A DNA stretch of 64,000 nt from Kudoa neothunni (taxonomy: Eukaryota > Cnidaria): positions 11,346,001 through 11,410,000 of the forward strand of contig OZ199839.1 of the NCBI GenBank assembly GCA_964304625.1, given 5' to 3'. The notes beneath the pieces were generated by a model. The model worked only from the letters and a program-made list of their open reading frames with translations. It had not been told where the DNA came from and ran no database searches. Position 1 is the stretch's first letter. Each line of letters starts with the position of its first letter. This document shows, one piece after another, positions 50,245 through 62,722 of the stretch. The translations under genes were made by a program, and so were the position numbers.

Positions 50245-52689
50245 GTGGAAATACCGTTGAATTTCGTTAACTTCAGCTAAGGTATGGATGTGAATGACTT
50301 GCTTGAAAGGTGCGAGTTACTAATGACTACAACTGGCACTGACCCCACACGGCATGTGGCCCAGTTACTTTTGAGAGTTGGAGACTCCGTATACGATATG
50401 ATGAAAGGAAATGGGCTTTCGACGTCATCGGATTATAATGAGATAAAAAAGTTCCTTGGAGTTCGTTATGGAAAACCGACGGATACATACCTAGAACAGG
50501 AAAAGTTCCGCACCCGAGGTCAACTCTCAGGAGAGACCTACGAAGTGTATATGGACTGCTTACAATATATTGCTAAAAAAGCATTCCCGCAAACGAATGC
50601 CATGGGTATTGGTATTGATATGTTGGTCATCAACCTATTCGTGGCTGGTGTTGAAAATTCATTGGTTAAACGTTCCTTACTGTCAAATATACCAGTTTCA
50701 ATTGAGGGAACGGTTACTACTGCTAAATGATTGTGTATTGCCCAGTCTGGAATCACGGAAGCAGAACTTGAAGATCTAAACCTTATCCAAAAGGCGAAAC
50801 GTATAAATAACTGGCCAACGAAGAAAGAAAACAATAATGATAACAGGAAAGAGCCATTGAATTGCCAAATATGTGATAAATTTGGACATACAGCGAAATA
50901 TTTTTACAAACGATTTGATAAAAAGTTTTATTTGAGTTTTTCTCGCAATATGCCTAAAATCGAACTAAGTATTAATGGAAGCCCCCGTAGTTTTTTGCTT
51001 GGTTCGGGGTCTAGTGTATACATAATTAAATAATCTATTGTTTTTTTAACGATGTTGACACAAATAATCCAATTAGGCTGAGAAATGCGGACGGACGTGA
51101 CCGTCGAGTATTTGGAAAGATAATTCTAACATTATCAATACCGGGAAAATCCCTCAGGACTAAGTTTTGGGTAGCAGATGTCAAATACGACGGTATGCTC
51201 GGAAACAAATTCATGAACGAACATGGTTGTCTGTTGGATTTTCGAAAAAATGTCATGGAATTAAATACGTTTGATATCTTATGATTCACAGCATTAAGAC
51301 ATAATTGAGAAATTACTGAGGAAGTTCGGAGGTCCATTACTTTCCCCCGGAAAGAGTTTATCCAAAATATTGCTCATCGAACATCATATTCCTACGTTTG
51401 ATGATATTCCAGTTAAAATGTAAATTGTATCGCAGCTCTAAATCAATGAACGATGAAATTAATAAAATAGTGAATCAATGGTTAGAAGACAGAATTGTGG
51501 AACCTTCTGTTAGTCTGTGGGCAGCCAATGTTGTATTAGTGAAGAAAAAGAACGGAAACGAACATAGACTATGTACTGATTACAGAAAATTGAACGATAA
51601 GAGCATAAAAAATTTTTTTCCTCTCCCGTTGATCGATGATATTTTGGACAACCTACATGGAGCTTCATATTTTTCAACCATTGATCTGGCTAGTGGTTAT
51701 CACCAAATTCCAGTAGCAATGAAGGATCGCATTAAGACTGCGTTCGCTACTACAAATGGTTTATATCAATTTCGCGTTATGCCTTTTGGTCTTGCAAACG
51801 CCCCGGCTACTTTTCAAAATCTGATGAACAATCTACTCCGTCCGTTCAAAACGTTCGCAATGGTATATCTTGACGATATACTCGTATTTAGTAAATCGCT
51901 TCAAGATCATAAAATCCTTTTGGAACAAGTTATTGAGGCAATAAAAAAAGGCCAACTCGATGATCAAACCAAACAAGTCACATTTCTTTTGCCCTGAAGC
52001 AAAATTTTTAGGATACGTCGTGTCCAAAAATGGAATCACAACAGACAAAGAGAAAACTTATGTAATAGAAAATTGGCCTATCCCCAAAACTACAAAGGAT
52101 GTACAACGCTTCGTTGGTTTTGTATCCTATTATAGAAGATTTATTAAAAATTTTGCGGAATTGGCAGCCCCCTTATATAACTTACTAAAAAAGAATATCA
52201 AATTTTCATGGACGAACACACATGATACCTCATTTTCTACAATCAAAAAAGCATTGGTGAATACTCCAACTCTACTCCCTCCAGATTGGAACACAAAATT
52301 TTTGCTGGATACAGACGCAAGTGGTGTCGAGCTTGGTGCACTACTTTCTCAGGAAATTAATGGGATTGAACATCCCGTAGCCTTCACTAGCAGGAGGCCT
52401 TCCAACTCCGGAAGAAATTACTTCACCATTAAGCGTGAATTATTAGCCATTATTCGGTTTACGAAGGAATTTAAACCCTACCTAAGTGGTTCCAACTTTA
52501 AAGTCAGATCTGACCACAGTTACCTTAAGTGGCTTTTAAATTTTAAAGAGCTCTCTGGAGTAATTGCAAGATGGCTTGAGCACCTAAGTGAATTCAATTT
52601 TTTTTGGAATATCGGAAGGGTATTATTCACAACTAGCTCGAACTGCTCAGCGTTGCTTGGGGAAGATTTCGCGTAGAGGCATTTTTTGA

Positions 52690-53880
52690 TAGCATTCAAA
52701 AAATATTTTGAAATCTCAAATTAATCCATAGAAACAAAATAACTAAAAATTTTTAAGCAACTTACTATAATGATTTGGATATGCAATTTAAATTATGATA
52801 ATTTCTGTGAAGGAAAGTATCCATCCCAGCGTCCATTTAAAAATTTCGTGGCTCGGCATCAACGCTAAACAAGTTAAGGTGAACGTTGTATTTTTTTTCA
52901 GTCCGAATTATTTAAATCCCGTTAAAGTGTTATCTAAAACGTTATTTTTTGGCACGGAGGATTTTTAAAAGTAGAATTCTGGCCTGACTCGGTAACTGGG
53001 TGCACCACTACCTTTTTAAGAGATAAAAAAATAGAAAAAATAAAAGAGATGGAAGAAAACTTATGAAAATTAATCGATATTGCTAAAATTAGCATCGTTT
53101 AGCTCGGCATAAACATACATGCGCTTTTATCATAAACAGCCACAAATTGCGTCGATTTCAACATAAACAATTTAAATAATTTGGTGAAATAAAAGTACAA
53201 CCATCCGCATTGAACTTAATCAAGTAAAGTAAAACTTAGCGGACAATTTAATGAAACCTATGAACGCAGTATTTCCATTATAACGCTTCAATCAATGTAA
53301 CTTAACGTTCTCCACGAATTCGTTATTTATGAAACATATATAGATTTTTCACCACATTGAAAATCATTAATGGAACTTATAAAATATACCTATCAAGTCA
53401 TATACGTTAAAACTCCGCAAATAAGGAGTGTGTTTAAACAGACAACCAAATAGAAACGCCAACCTTATATACAAAGATAGATAGAAGCAGTTAATGAACA
53501 TATGACGGAGCATATAAAGGAGATAGTTAACTTCAACCGAACATAACCATGAAATAAGCAAGTGCTACTCCTATAGTTGAACTCATTTAATCCGAAAACA
53601 AACTTTAAATCGACAAAATCACTATTTCATAAATACTTTTTGGAAACTTTCGTAGTCCGACAACAATTAAACGATTTTTTTAAATATCAAAAATTTATAA
53701 AAATTTTATATATGGCTCTCTATAAGGAAAAAATTATCCACACATGCGTACTTAGGGGCATACACACACAAATAAACATACCGACAGTCCTCTTTTATAT
53801 ATATAAAGGATGATGCAGACGCTTTATCATGATACTTTGAGTTAAATACAACCTGCATAGTAGAGTGCATTTGGTTAAAC
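52690..53880. other. Foreign insertion within the Gypsy copy
   Basis: About 1.2 kb of AT-rich sequence separates the RNase H region from the integrase region, where Gypsy elements are normally continuous. No termini, coding domain or family recognised. Confidence 0.5.
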
Positions 53881-55329
53881 ACTGAGAAAATTGCCGAAGA
53901 GCAATCTAAAGATGTGTATATATCCAAAATAATTAAATGGATAAAAACCGGTAGAAAAAACGATACTCATCTAAACAATACTAAAGAAGACTACGACAAA
54001 GCGTTATGGAACATACGATCAAATATACAGCTACAGAATGATATATTGTTGAGAATTAGTGATGATATGTCCCATAAAGAGTCAAGGATAATTTTACCTA
54101 GAAGTCTTAAGGAACATATTACGAACGAGTTCCACTCAGTAGCTTCAGTTGGACATTTGGGATTCAAGAAGACTTTGGGAAAAATTCAAAAGTATTGTTA
54201 CTGGCCTTACCAACGTAAAGACGTTGAGAATCACTGCAAGGAATGTGGAATTTGTAAACGTAGAGAAAGACCGCGATCGAACCCCAAAACCAAAATGGAT
54301 GAGTTTGTCCCATCACATCCACTGGAACGCGTTGGTATAGACACTGTGGGTCTCTTACCTACAACACCTAGAGGTAATAGGTTTATTCTGGTGATCACCG
54401 ATTACTTTACAAAATGGATCGAAGCGATAGCTATGTGTGATCAAAGTGCTATAACAGTCGCGAAAAATCTTGTTGAAAATTTCATCTGTCGGTTTGATTG
54501 CCCGAAAGTGATACACAGTGATCAAAGGAAAAACTTAGAATCTGCTGTGCTCTCAGAAACATTAAAACTTTTTGGGGTACGAAAAACTAGAACAACCCCT
54601 TACTGGCCTCAGTCGAATGGTCTACTTGAAAGAACGAATCGCGCGATTGTTTCGCTTGCGAAATGTACTATTAGTGACGATTTATGGGATGAGACATTAC
54701 CATATATCATGATGACATATCGAAAAGCAAATCACGATTCCACGAAATTTAGTCCAGCAATGCTTATGTTTGGTAGGGAGATTGATGCACCAACTTCTTT
54801 AATTAATTCTATCCAAAATGAAACACATATGGACACCTCCTATGCCGAGAAACTTTCAAAATCCATTCCTATTCTAGACGATAAAGTTAAACAACACCTC
54901 AAATCTACTTGAAACAAAATGTCAAAACAATACGATAAGAACGTCAAACCTACCTCATTTAAACCTGGCGACAAAGTATTGTTACTCAAGGAATTGAGAA
55001 CAAACTATCTAGATTCGTTTTGGTATGGTCCATTAGAAGTAATGGAAAAATTGAAGGAGAGTGTCTATAGAATTGGAAAAGGAGAAAAAAAAAGGTGTAA
55101 ATATCAGCAAACTTAAAATATACGATAATTGCAATGATGAGAATACCATAAATGATAATATCCTTACCTCCCCCGAAAAAGAGGCGCTACCACAAAGGAG
55201 TGAAAATGTCCCAACAGATCCTTTGGAGTCATCCGAGATGAGCGAACCATTACCCATAAGGCAAAGCGCGTGTCCACTAAACCCAAATGGCTGAAGGACT
55301 TTATACGGAAGGCTCTAAAGATGGCGTGG

Positions 55330-55423
55330 TGTGGCGAATAATCCACCTATTAACTTAACATATTGGAGATTATAATCGCGTGTAGTTGATCGTTAGTTAA
55401 TTGTCTTTAAAATCTATGGCGCA
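55330..55423 (+). repeat. 3' LTR of the Gypsy copy
   Basis: 94 bp, TGTGGCG to TGGCGCA. About ten differences from the 5' LTR. Confidence 0.85.
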
Positions 55424-55599
55424 CTTAGCTAGTAGTGACACATACATTCGAATTTTTACATATATTATTGCCTAAAGATTCCAATTTTCCGAAATTTATG
55501 CATAATGAGAAACAGAAATCTCGCTTCATAAATATCAGAAAAAGTATTATTATTAAAGTCAGTAATTATTTTATGAATAATAATTCTATTTAGTGTCTA

Positions 55600-56568
55600 T
55601 CACTTGATAACAGCACAGAAATATATAGCACTCCCAATCACGTTCAAAGCAAAAGAAACCCAGATAGCCCACAACGAAAAACCATATTTAATGATTGCAT
55701 CTTCAATTCTTTGTAGCAAATTGCACATTTGAACACCAATCTTCGTTACAAATATTGCGAATATCAAGAATGACAAGTCTACTTCGATTCAAAATAATTG
55801 AAAACATTTTAAATTACTGAGTATAGAGAAACCACTTCTCAAATATACAAACTTAATTTTTTTCTTTTTGTGATAAATGCTCATGACTAGGCACCCAATT
55901 GTTGCTAATGCAACTAATATTCCTGAAATACATAATATATTATAGGTAATGATGTTCGAAACTAAATATTGTAATGAGACAACAATTAAAATTATTTACA
56001 TATTCTTGGGGGGAACCTTGCCCACACAAAATATCCGCACGTTATTTCTAAATTTATTATTTGTCACAATATTTTTTTAAAAAATAATTAAAAAGTAGTG
56101 ATTAAAATGATTTAAAAACTTCATTAAGATATAAATAATAATTATAAATCTCAAATTTGTTTAATCCGATAATATTTGGAACGATAAACATGAAAATCTT
56201 CCTTTCTATTTGTTTAATCATCAAAAAGTTTTATTAAATTCAAATCGCTCATCTTCTAATCACAAACTGATACCGTATTCAGATATTTCCATGGCATCAT
56301 TTTTAGCTATTGTATAACAAAAATATATAAAATATAACAATTTATAAAATCAATTTATGCCTGTGAAGTCATCGACATGAACTTGATCGGTACACCCACA
56401 CTGCTGTGGATCATGCTCTCCGACGCATAATGTAATAACGCCAAGCCAACTATTAAATTGTTCCTGTTTATGTGACATATTAACAACAGTTTGTGAAAAA
56501 ATAGCCATAAAAAATCCAGTAATCGACCAAAGAATAAATATCCATCCAATTACTTCAAATATGTTCCT
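55600..56568 (-). CDS. Claudin-like four-transmembrane protein 2; start unresolved, possibly a decaying gene
   Basis: Exons (minus): 56568-56361 (5' limit uncertain), 56306-56274, 55961-55854 and 55781-55600. Introns are 54 (GC donor, GGCATAA), 312 and 72 bp, all phase 1. Products: NIFEVIGWIFILWSITGFFM (TM1), then SWLGVITLCVGEHDPQQCGC (Trp, Cys-x8-Cys-x-Cys as in gene 1), a short linker, SNIITYNILCISGILVALAT with GCLVMSIYHKKKK (TM2), and TM3-TM4 ending FCAVIK. Exon 4 has exactly the length of its counterpart in gene 1 (182 nt) and the long intron is in the same place. At the position of gene 1's ATG this copy reads AGG, preceded two codons upstream by a stop. An upstream ATG TAC ATG could be joined only by an implausible 27-bp intron. 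It may have an unseen 5' exon or be a young pseudogene. Confidence 0.65.
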
Positions 56569-57967
56569 AATCTATTTCTATGTTTATAAATCGCGTACCA
56601 TGTACATTTTTACAGTTTGGGATCTCATAGTAATAAAATTTTATAATTTATATATTGCTCAATAACTTTCCAATCGCTTTGATTTGTTTATTCAAGAATT
56701 CATCTTATTATTATCTATATGCTTATATATTTGATTATATATGAATTAAAGATTAATATAAAATCAACAAATCTATATAACAACAAACACTGTGGTTCAA
56801 AAATATTCCAGAAATTACAGGATTGTTTACTATTTATTGAAATACTTTTCGTTTCTCATAAAACTACATTATTATTATTATTAAATATTAGATGGTTCGA
56901 AGAAAATAAATATGAACAAAAATTTATGGGATCTTGAGCGATAGGAACAAATTAATAATAACCTTTGGAAAAATCCGATTATAGGGGTCGTAAATAATAC
57001 GAATTTCATTTAGGTACTATCAAAACCAAACGGCAACGTAGATTAAAATAATGATTGATCGTATATAATCAATTTCATAAAGGATAAACTATCTGCTTTT
57101 TATATTTTTATTATATTTTTAAAATATTTACACAATTCTGTTTGTTTTTAATTCATATTAATGGCTTATATGAAGATTAATATTTTATCGGATAGCTATT
57201 CACCAAGTTAAGGATTATCTAAATACAGATGTGAACGTTTGTCTCTAGGCTTTGTCGCTTTCAACGTTTATTTTAACAACAAATGGACAATTTAAATCAG
57301 TGATGGGTATAATTTTGGGGGTGCGAGCCGCATTAGCGCATTACAGAAGCTTAGATATCGCATTGTTGATTACGCGTTGTTTTGAGAATTTGAATACATG
57401 TTTGTGGCATTTATAACATTTTTTGAACAATAAAAAAAGTAAACATATAAATTAATTTAAAAACGCTTCCGATTAATACAGCTTAATAAGGAATTAAATA
57501 AATTTTTTAAATATAGAAATTTTGTGATTGGCATACTTTTGCTAGTAACGATTGAAATAATATAATAGGCTCTATACTTAATAAACTATAATTTTTACTG
57601 AAATAATGAAAATTTAATATTATTCATAAGTAGACATGAAATTTTTAAACAATAACTCTGATAGAATTGTTCAACGTTATTTTAAACATTACTTTCAATA
57701 TAACATATACTTTAGAAATAGGTCTACGTTATAAATATGAATATAATAATGTTAGTCAATATTCAGTACATTTATGATATTTCAGATTACACCAAATTTT
57801 TTGTGACTTGAATATCACTAACGAATAGAATTAATTTTCATAAAATTTATTTCGCAATATTTCAATTTCAAAATATGGTTTAAATAACATGAAATTACAT
57901 AATTCGTAATTTTTGTGATTATCAATGGAATATTCGTATTTTTAAGGTCTTGTAGACTGATTTTTCC
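56569..57967. other. AT-rich spacer
   Basis: No supported gene. The 72-codon frame at 56719-56937 has no partner and no recognisable feature. Confidence 0.5.
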
Positions 57968-58405
57968 TTCTTTTTGTTTACAAGGTAAAACCCCTGGCGC
58001 AACTTATTAGGTTGTGGAATTCTGGTTGGTCACACCTCTTCCAATAACGCATTAGGCACCACAGGACATAACATGAAACCCCGCCCCTTATCTTTATGTG
58101 GTAGTGTGGGACTTTAACCTACTAAACATCCTTGTCTCTGGGCCGCTACCACCCAAACCCTGTCCTTTTAAAAGCCCTGGCTCTGTGGGACTGAAAATTA
58201 CTTGCCTTTCGATGGGTTCCGGAGATTTAAACTCCTATTCACGCTCATCTCACTTCGAAGCGAGCTTACGCTTTGACCACAGCTCCCAAATATGGGATAG
58301 AGGTCCACCGACACGGAAGCAGTAGTCTGACCACCGGCGGATTCGAACCCATTACCTCAAGGTTCTGAGTCCAAGCGTCACACCGATGTGCTATCTGTCC
58401 TCGGC
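57968..58405 (-). repeat. tRNA-derived SINE, copy 2
   Basis: Read on the minus strand: head GCCGAGGACAGATAGCACAT, A-box-like CGGTGTGACGCTTGGACTCA, B box GGGTTCGAATCCGCC, body GTTAAAGTCCCACACTACCA and tail TACCTTGTAAACAAAAAGAA. It is the same family as 29961-30460 but about 60 bp shorter. The tRNA part, with CAG where the anticodon would sit, suggests a class II tRNA (perhaps Leu) origin. Confidence 0.8.
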
Positions 58406-58566
58406 AAATGAATTTTCAGAATAGAAATTCTACCAGACTGGGTTATCATAAATTATTGTCTGTTGCCCTTAATTATTTTTTTTAATTTCACTTATTAATA
58501 TCATTAAATTAAAGAAATATTCATCATAAGGCTTTTACTCTTAATTGATTGGTTGTGCTTATTATA

Positions 58567-59922
58567 GGGTTTTCCGAGCTTTAGTGACATCATGTCAAGC
58601 TTTAGTGACACGGTATTTAAGATAGCTATATAATTAGGTAAAAAAATACGAAAATATTACTTTAAATTTCGAATGAACAAAAAATAATAATTTGGGGAAT
58701 TTGAAAAAGATATCCAAACACTATCGTATAATTTATACTTATTCTAAAATAATTTATCGGTTCAAACATCTGCTGATATATCGAAGCATTTTTCGATAAT
58801 AACTTGAGCAGTCGTTGGTGGTAATAATTTTGAAACCATCATCTATTAAATTTAAAAGGTCGCTTTCATTTCTCGCATGTCCTCTCACAACATGGTTTTT
58901 CCATTTGCTGAAAACATTTTCAATTGGATTCATGAAGGGTGAATACGGAGGTAGATACATCAACGTTAGTTGTAACGTTGCTAAAATTTCGCTAAGTCCC
59001 CGATAATGATGTATCCTTGCATTATCGAGTATGAAGCATGGATCTTCAATTTCCAAAGAACGGCACAAATCTGCCAACTCAATGAGGAACTCTTTAAAAT
59101 CTTCGCCATTTACTGATCTTCGATTTATTTTATATAGCACCATGCCATACTTATTCATCGCTACGATGACGGATATGTTCCTTGACTTGACGGCTTTCAC
59201 GTTTACATATGCTGATGTACCAGCAAGCGAACGACCCTGTCTTGTACGTGACGATACATTGAAACCAACTTCGTCAATAAAAACAAAGTTGCTGCCTTCT
59301 GCCTCAAGCAATTTTGAATTGAACTCTTGGGCGTACACAAAACGTTTTTCCACTGTAACGTCAGAGTTTCTTCGTTCAGGAACAATGGTGAGCATTTTTA
59401 AAGAATAATGGAATTCTTTAAGGCATCTATTTATTGTGCTAACGCTAACACTCACGCCACATTCGTCTAATAATTTTTGACGAAGAGTCTCAAGGGTAAT
59501 GGTGGCGTCCTCATCCACCCAACTTCTAATACGCAACTTTTGATCTTCATTGAGTTTTGAAGAAAAGTCACCACCCCTTTTTAATGACTTTTCTTTCCCA
59601 TCAAGAAGATACGATTTTACAATTGAAGCAACAGTTTGTCGCTTAATTCCAACATTTTCAGCGATGACGGCGTTGCTGTAACCCAATTCGCACTGATTAG
59701 CAATCATTTTCCTATCTCGGTCACTTATTGTTTGTCTCTTAAATTTGGTTCGAGTTTTCATTTGAGAATCGTCGCTATTATCTGTTTTTAAAGTTCATAA
59801 ATATTAAACTAACGTGTAATGTTAAATTTATACCACTCATATTATTTTTATTCGATTAATTTACAATGTGAACGTAATTATAAGCTTAAATTACGCACGT
59901 GTCACTAAAGCTCGGAAAACCC
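58567..59922 (-). mobile_element. Complete IS630/Tc1-type transposon
   Basis: 1356 bp. Both ends carry the same perfect 23-bp inverted repeat, GGGTTTTCCGAGCTTTAGTG then ACA, flanked on each side by TA (58565-58566 and 59923-59924), the target duplication of Tc1/mariner-IS630 elements. A second partial copy of the repeat (AGCTTTAGTGACA) lies just inside the left end. One intact transposase occupies the interior. Identical ends, an intact frame and a clean TA duplication point to recent insertion. Confidence 0.92.
58754..59761 (-). CDS. IS630/Tc1-superfamily transposase, intact
   Basis: 335 residues without interruption, starting at ATG 59761, 161 bp inside the right inverted repeat. An N-terminal helix-turn-helix (SDRDRKMIANQCELGYSNAV to VASIVKSYL, about 13-52) is followed by a second DNA-binding segment (KLNEDQKLRIRSWVDEDATI). 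The DDE domain has FIDEVGFN (Asp163), FILDNARIHH (Asp246) and YSPFMNPIENVFSKWK (Glu281); 34 residues separate Asp246 and Glu281, i.e. DD34E. Length and motifs are those of a full transposase that cuts and rejoins the element at TA sites. No introns. It appears functional by sequence. Confidence 0.93.
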   Translation of the reverse strand: MKTRTKFKRQTISDRDRKMIANQCELGYSNAVIAENVGIKRQTVASIVKSYLLDGKEKSLKRGGDFSSKLNEDQKLRIRSWVDEDATITLETLRQKLLDECGVSVSVSTINRCLKEFHYSLKMLTIVPERRNSDVTVEKRFVYAQEFNSKLLEAEGSNFVFIDEVGFNVSSRTRQGRSLAGTSAYVNVKAVKSRNISVIVAMNKYGMVLYKINRRSVNGEDFKEFLIELADLCRSLEIEDPCFILDNARIHHYRGLSEILATLQLTLMYLPPYSPFMNPIENVFSKWKNHVVRGHARNESDLLNLIDDGFKIITTNDCSSYYRKMLRYISRCLNR

Positions 59923-59958
59923 TATGTAACATTCAAAGTATTTTAAGGCCGTTTGCCC

Positions 59959-62489
59959 CCGATAGTGACTATTTGCGTTATAAATGTGTATGCGCGAGGA
60001 TTAATGGATTTTTTTATTCCGCTTTTCATACCTTAGACGCCATATTACTTAAAAAATAAAAACTAATATTAAAACTAACCATTTTTTGAGAAATCAATAA
60101 ACTGAAAAAATTTTTTTTCATTTTTTATACTTAACATAGTTTCTTATACATTTTGGTCTTCCTTTGACTCTTGTTGAAGAAATATTGAATACAAACCTTT
60201 CAGATGAGTTTTCTTTTATTTGGTAAACCGAATATACTGTTTTTTCTTCATTCTGTTTGAGAATGTTCTCCAAATCAGTGTAAAATGATTTATATTGGTT
60301 CCCTCCAAGGGAGTTTAATTGATTGAATATTTTTTCACATAACTGCTTGTTATCGTCGAATTTGGATTTTGAATTATTTTCAGGCAATTTGTGCAGGAAA
60401 ATATTTGGGGAGTCAACTTTTGTGGGGCTTGTTAGGGGAGATAATTCGTCGTGATTTAATGGAATTTCATAATTTGAATGTTTAGATTCACTTTCATCAC
60501 ATAGTTGGTCAGTGTCGTTGTAAAACCACCTTCCAGTCCAGTACAAAGGGACTCTCCAGTTAAAAGATTAGATTTTAACATGGAAAATAAATGATTGCAT
60601 GGAAGTGATAGCTGTTGATAAAATACACAATCACACTTGTATGTATTGTCATTAAGATGCGTAACCATGGCCGAATTACCCAAAGTATGTACAAAATATA
60701 TGTTACGTAGTTTCCAAATAGTCAAACATTGGAGATTCATTATTTCGTGTTTTATTTTATTGGAGGCAAACGTTGATAATTTGTTGATTATTTGTAAAGC
60801 ATCTCCATCGATATTCTGGATTTTTGTTTTCATCACAGTCAATTCCCTTTTTATCAAACTATCACTACAGACGGCCTTACAATAATTTAGTATGCTATTT
60901 AATTGATTAACAAGCGATGACTTTGATAAAAATCGGTTTAATTTTCCGTGCTCTTGTTCCACCCTATTGTTGGTATTAGAGCCGAATGTTAAAACATCTA
61001 GTCGAAGAAAATGAGTCCACACTGGCTTGATGTTTAACCAATTTTTAACAGATATTAAAATATGGTGAATGAGTGTCAGTGATTTCATTGATTATACGGT
61101 AGAACGACTCACTACTCAACGCGTGTATAAGATTTTTGGAAATTCTTTTAACTTTTCTTTTTTACTTTTAAGTATTGACATGGCATCTAACGTGACTGTT
61201 TTTCTCTCCATTGCTTTATAAACATGGAAGGAATATAACAATATTCTTGTATGTGGAAAGCACTCTTTTAAGGCATTAAACTCGGTTGCATCCTTATCGA
61301 TAAATGCAACACGAGTACCACTTATATTTTCCATCATTTTCACAAAAGCGGAAAATATTCCGGATACGATGGATTGGCATTCGTTCTTAACAAATGCGAA
61401 AAATATGGAACAAGTCTTTCCATTAATGTCGACAACCGCAAAATTAGAAAGCGGATAATGCCAGTCATTGACTTTATATGTTGCGTCAATGTGGATAACT
61501 TCCGAGAATTTTTGATAAAATTTTTTCAATGTTTTTGTGGTAAAACATATGTAATTTAGCTAGTCATCGTCATCTTGACAAACATATAACAGAATATCAT
61601 CCCCATGTATATTATATAATTCATCAAAATTGTTTGAGAGTTTTGGTGATTTATATTTTAAATTTCTAACTTTTTTGAGATTAATGAGGATGTTTAGATC
61701 GGCTTCAAGTGATAACTTTTTTATTATCACATCCCCAATTAAGATACTTCTCAAGATTCTCTTGAATGGACGTTGGTAATCTTTTGTTATGTTTAAAACA
61801 TAGAATATTGAATCGTTCATGGTTGTGCATTATATTGTACTTTGACACGTACGTACAAATAGGTATCAGTACTAGAGATAATTATAAAAGCTTCGCAGCC
61901 ATTAGCTAGTTGTGAGCTTGGTCTAATTATATTTTCTCGTAATTTTCTTTTATTTCCATGTGGACATATATATTTTATATAACGATATTGCAACTCGTTA
62001 CAATCAGTTGACGAATACTTGATGCTTCTTCGGACACGATAACTATAACCAGATTTCTATAAGGAATTTAAAATTGATCGTTCACTCATAACCTTGATGA
62101 AATATTCAAGAGACTGTTTCATCTCTGAATAAGAATAAAAACGACGTTGGAATAGCTTGTGTTCCTCCATGCTTATTCCGCGCGATAAGTTAACATAGCT
62201 CGTCTTTTCGGTTGAGCAAGTTGTCAAAAAATTTCTCTTATATTATCTGTTCGTATTGCTATTGTATTTTTAACTTCTAAGAAAAGCTTTAATGCTACAA
62301 ACGAGAAACTAATATGTTATGAACTCTATAAATATAATTGATGTCTGAAAAAGAACATAAAAATATATTGTATAGCATTAATACGTTTTCTTCAAGTAAT
62401 ATAGCGTCTAAGGCATGAAAAACGGAATAAAAAAGATAATCCATTAATCCTCGCGCATACACATTTGTAGTGCAAATAGTCACTATCTT
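59959..62489 (-). mobile_element. MULE with SWIM-type transposase, broken
   Basis: Inverted arms of about 95 bp: 59959-60055 (GATAGTGACTATTTGCGTTA to the CTTAGACGCCATATTACTT end) and 62395-62489 inverted, with strong identity. Minus-strand transposase pieces: 61820-61560 (N-terminal), 61529-61116 with FSEVIHIDATYKVNDWHYPL and CSIFFAFVKNE (MULE catalytic start) and a DKDATEFNAL-like second Asp block, 61088-60456 with RVEQEHGKLNRFL and the SWIM zinc motif CDCVFYQQLSLPCNH, then 60546-60118 as the ZSWIM-like C-terminal tail. There are three to four breaks (a stop near 61560, a gap near 61100 and a frame change near 60540). Adjacent to the intact IS630 element. Confidence 0.75.
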
Positions 62490-62722
62490 GTTCTCTATTG
62501 TTACCATTGGTTTTCTCCGGAAGGAGAAAGATTAAATGCGCATGCAAAAAATACATTAACCGCAATTTTTTATTGATATAAAACGCAAACTACCTCTAAT
62601 TTTATTTTAATTTCCAATTATACGTTTTGGATATAGCTTCTAAATAAAATGTACCATAATAGGAACTATAATTCGAGCATATATCCTTCGATTTTTCCAT
62701 TATTATTTCCTTCTTTTTGTTC
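62490..62722. other. Spacer between the two MULE fossils
   Basis: Nothing recognised. Confidence 0.4.

Larger units (their letters stand above)
50151..55423 (+). mobile_element. Ty3/Gypsy LTR retrotransposon, old and broken
   Basis: A fossil copy of a Ty3/Gypsy element. Parts in order: 5' LTR (50151-50244), gag-like region with a CCHC knuckle (about 50284-50920), protease, reverse transcriptase and RNase H (about 50940-52676), a foreign insertion of about 1.2 kb, an integrase region with zinc-binding and catalytic parts (about 53914-54912) and a 3' tail, then the 3' LTR (55330-55423). The two 94-bp LTRs differ at roughly ten positions, so the insertion is old. It carries about half a dozen breaks besides the insertion and is not a functional element. 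The order protease-RT-RNase H-integrase is the Gypsy arrangement. Confidence 0.9.

Noticed and set aside
53577-53813. 78-codon frame inside the insertion in the Gypsy copy
   Set aside because: No recognisable domain, AT-driven composition; treated as anonymous inserted DNA.
56355-56549. 64-codon minus frame in the claudin-like 2 locus
   Set aside because: It is a shadow frame; the neighbouring frame matches claudin-like gene 1 residue by residue.
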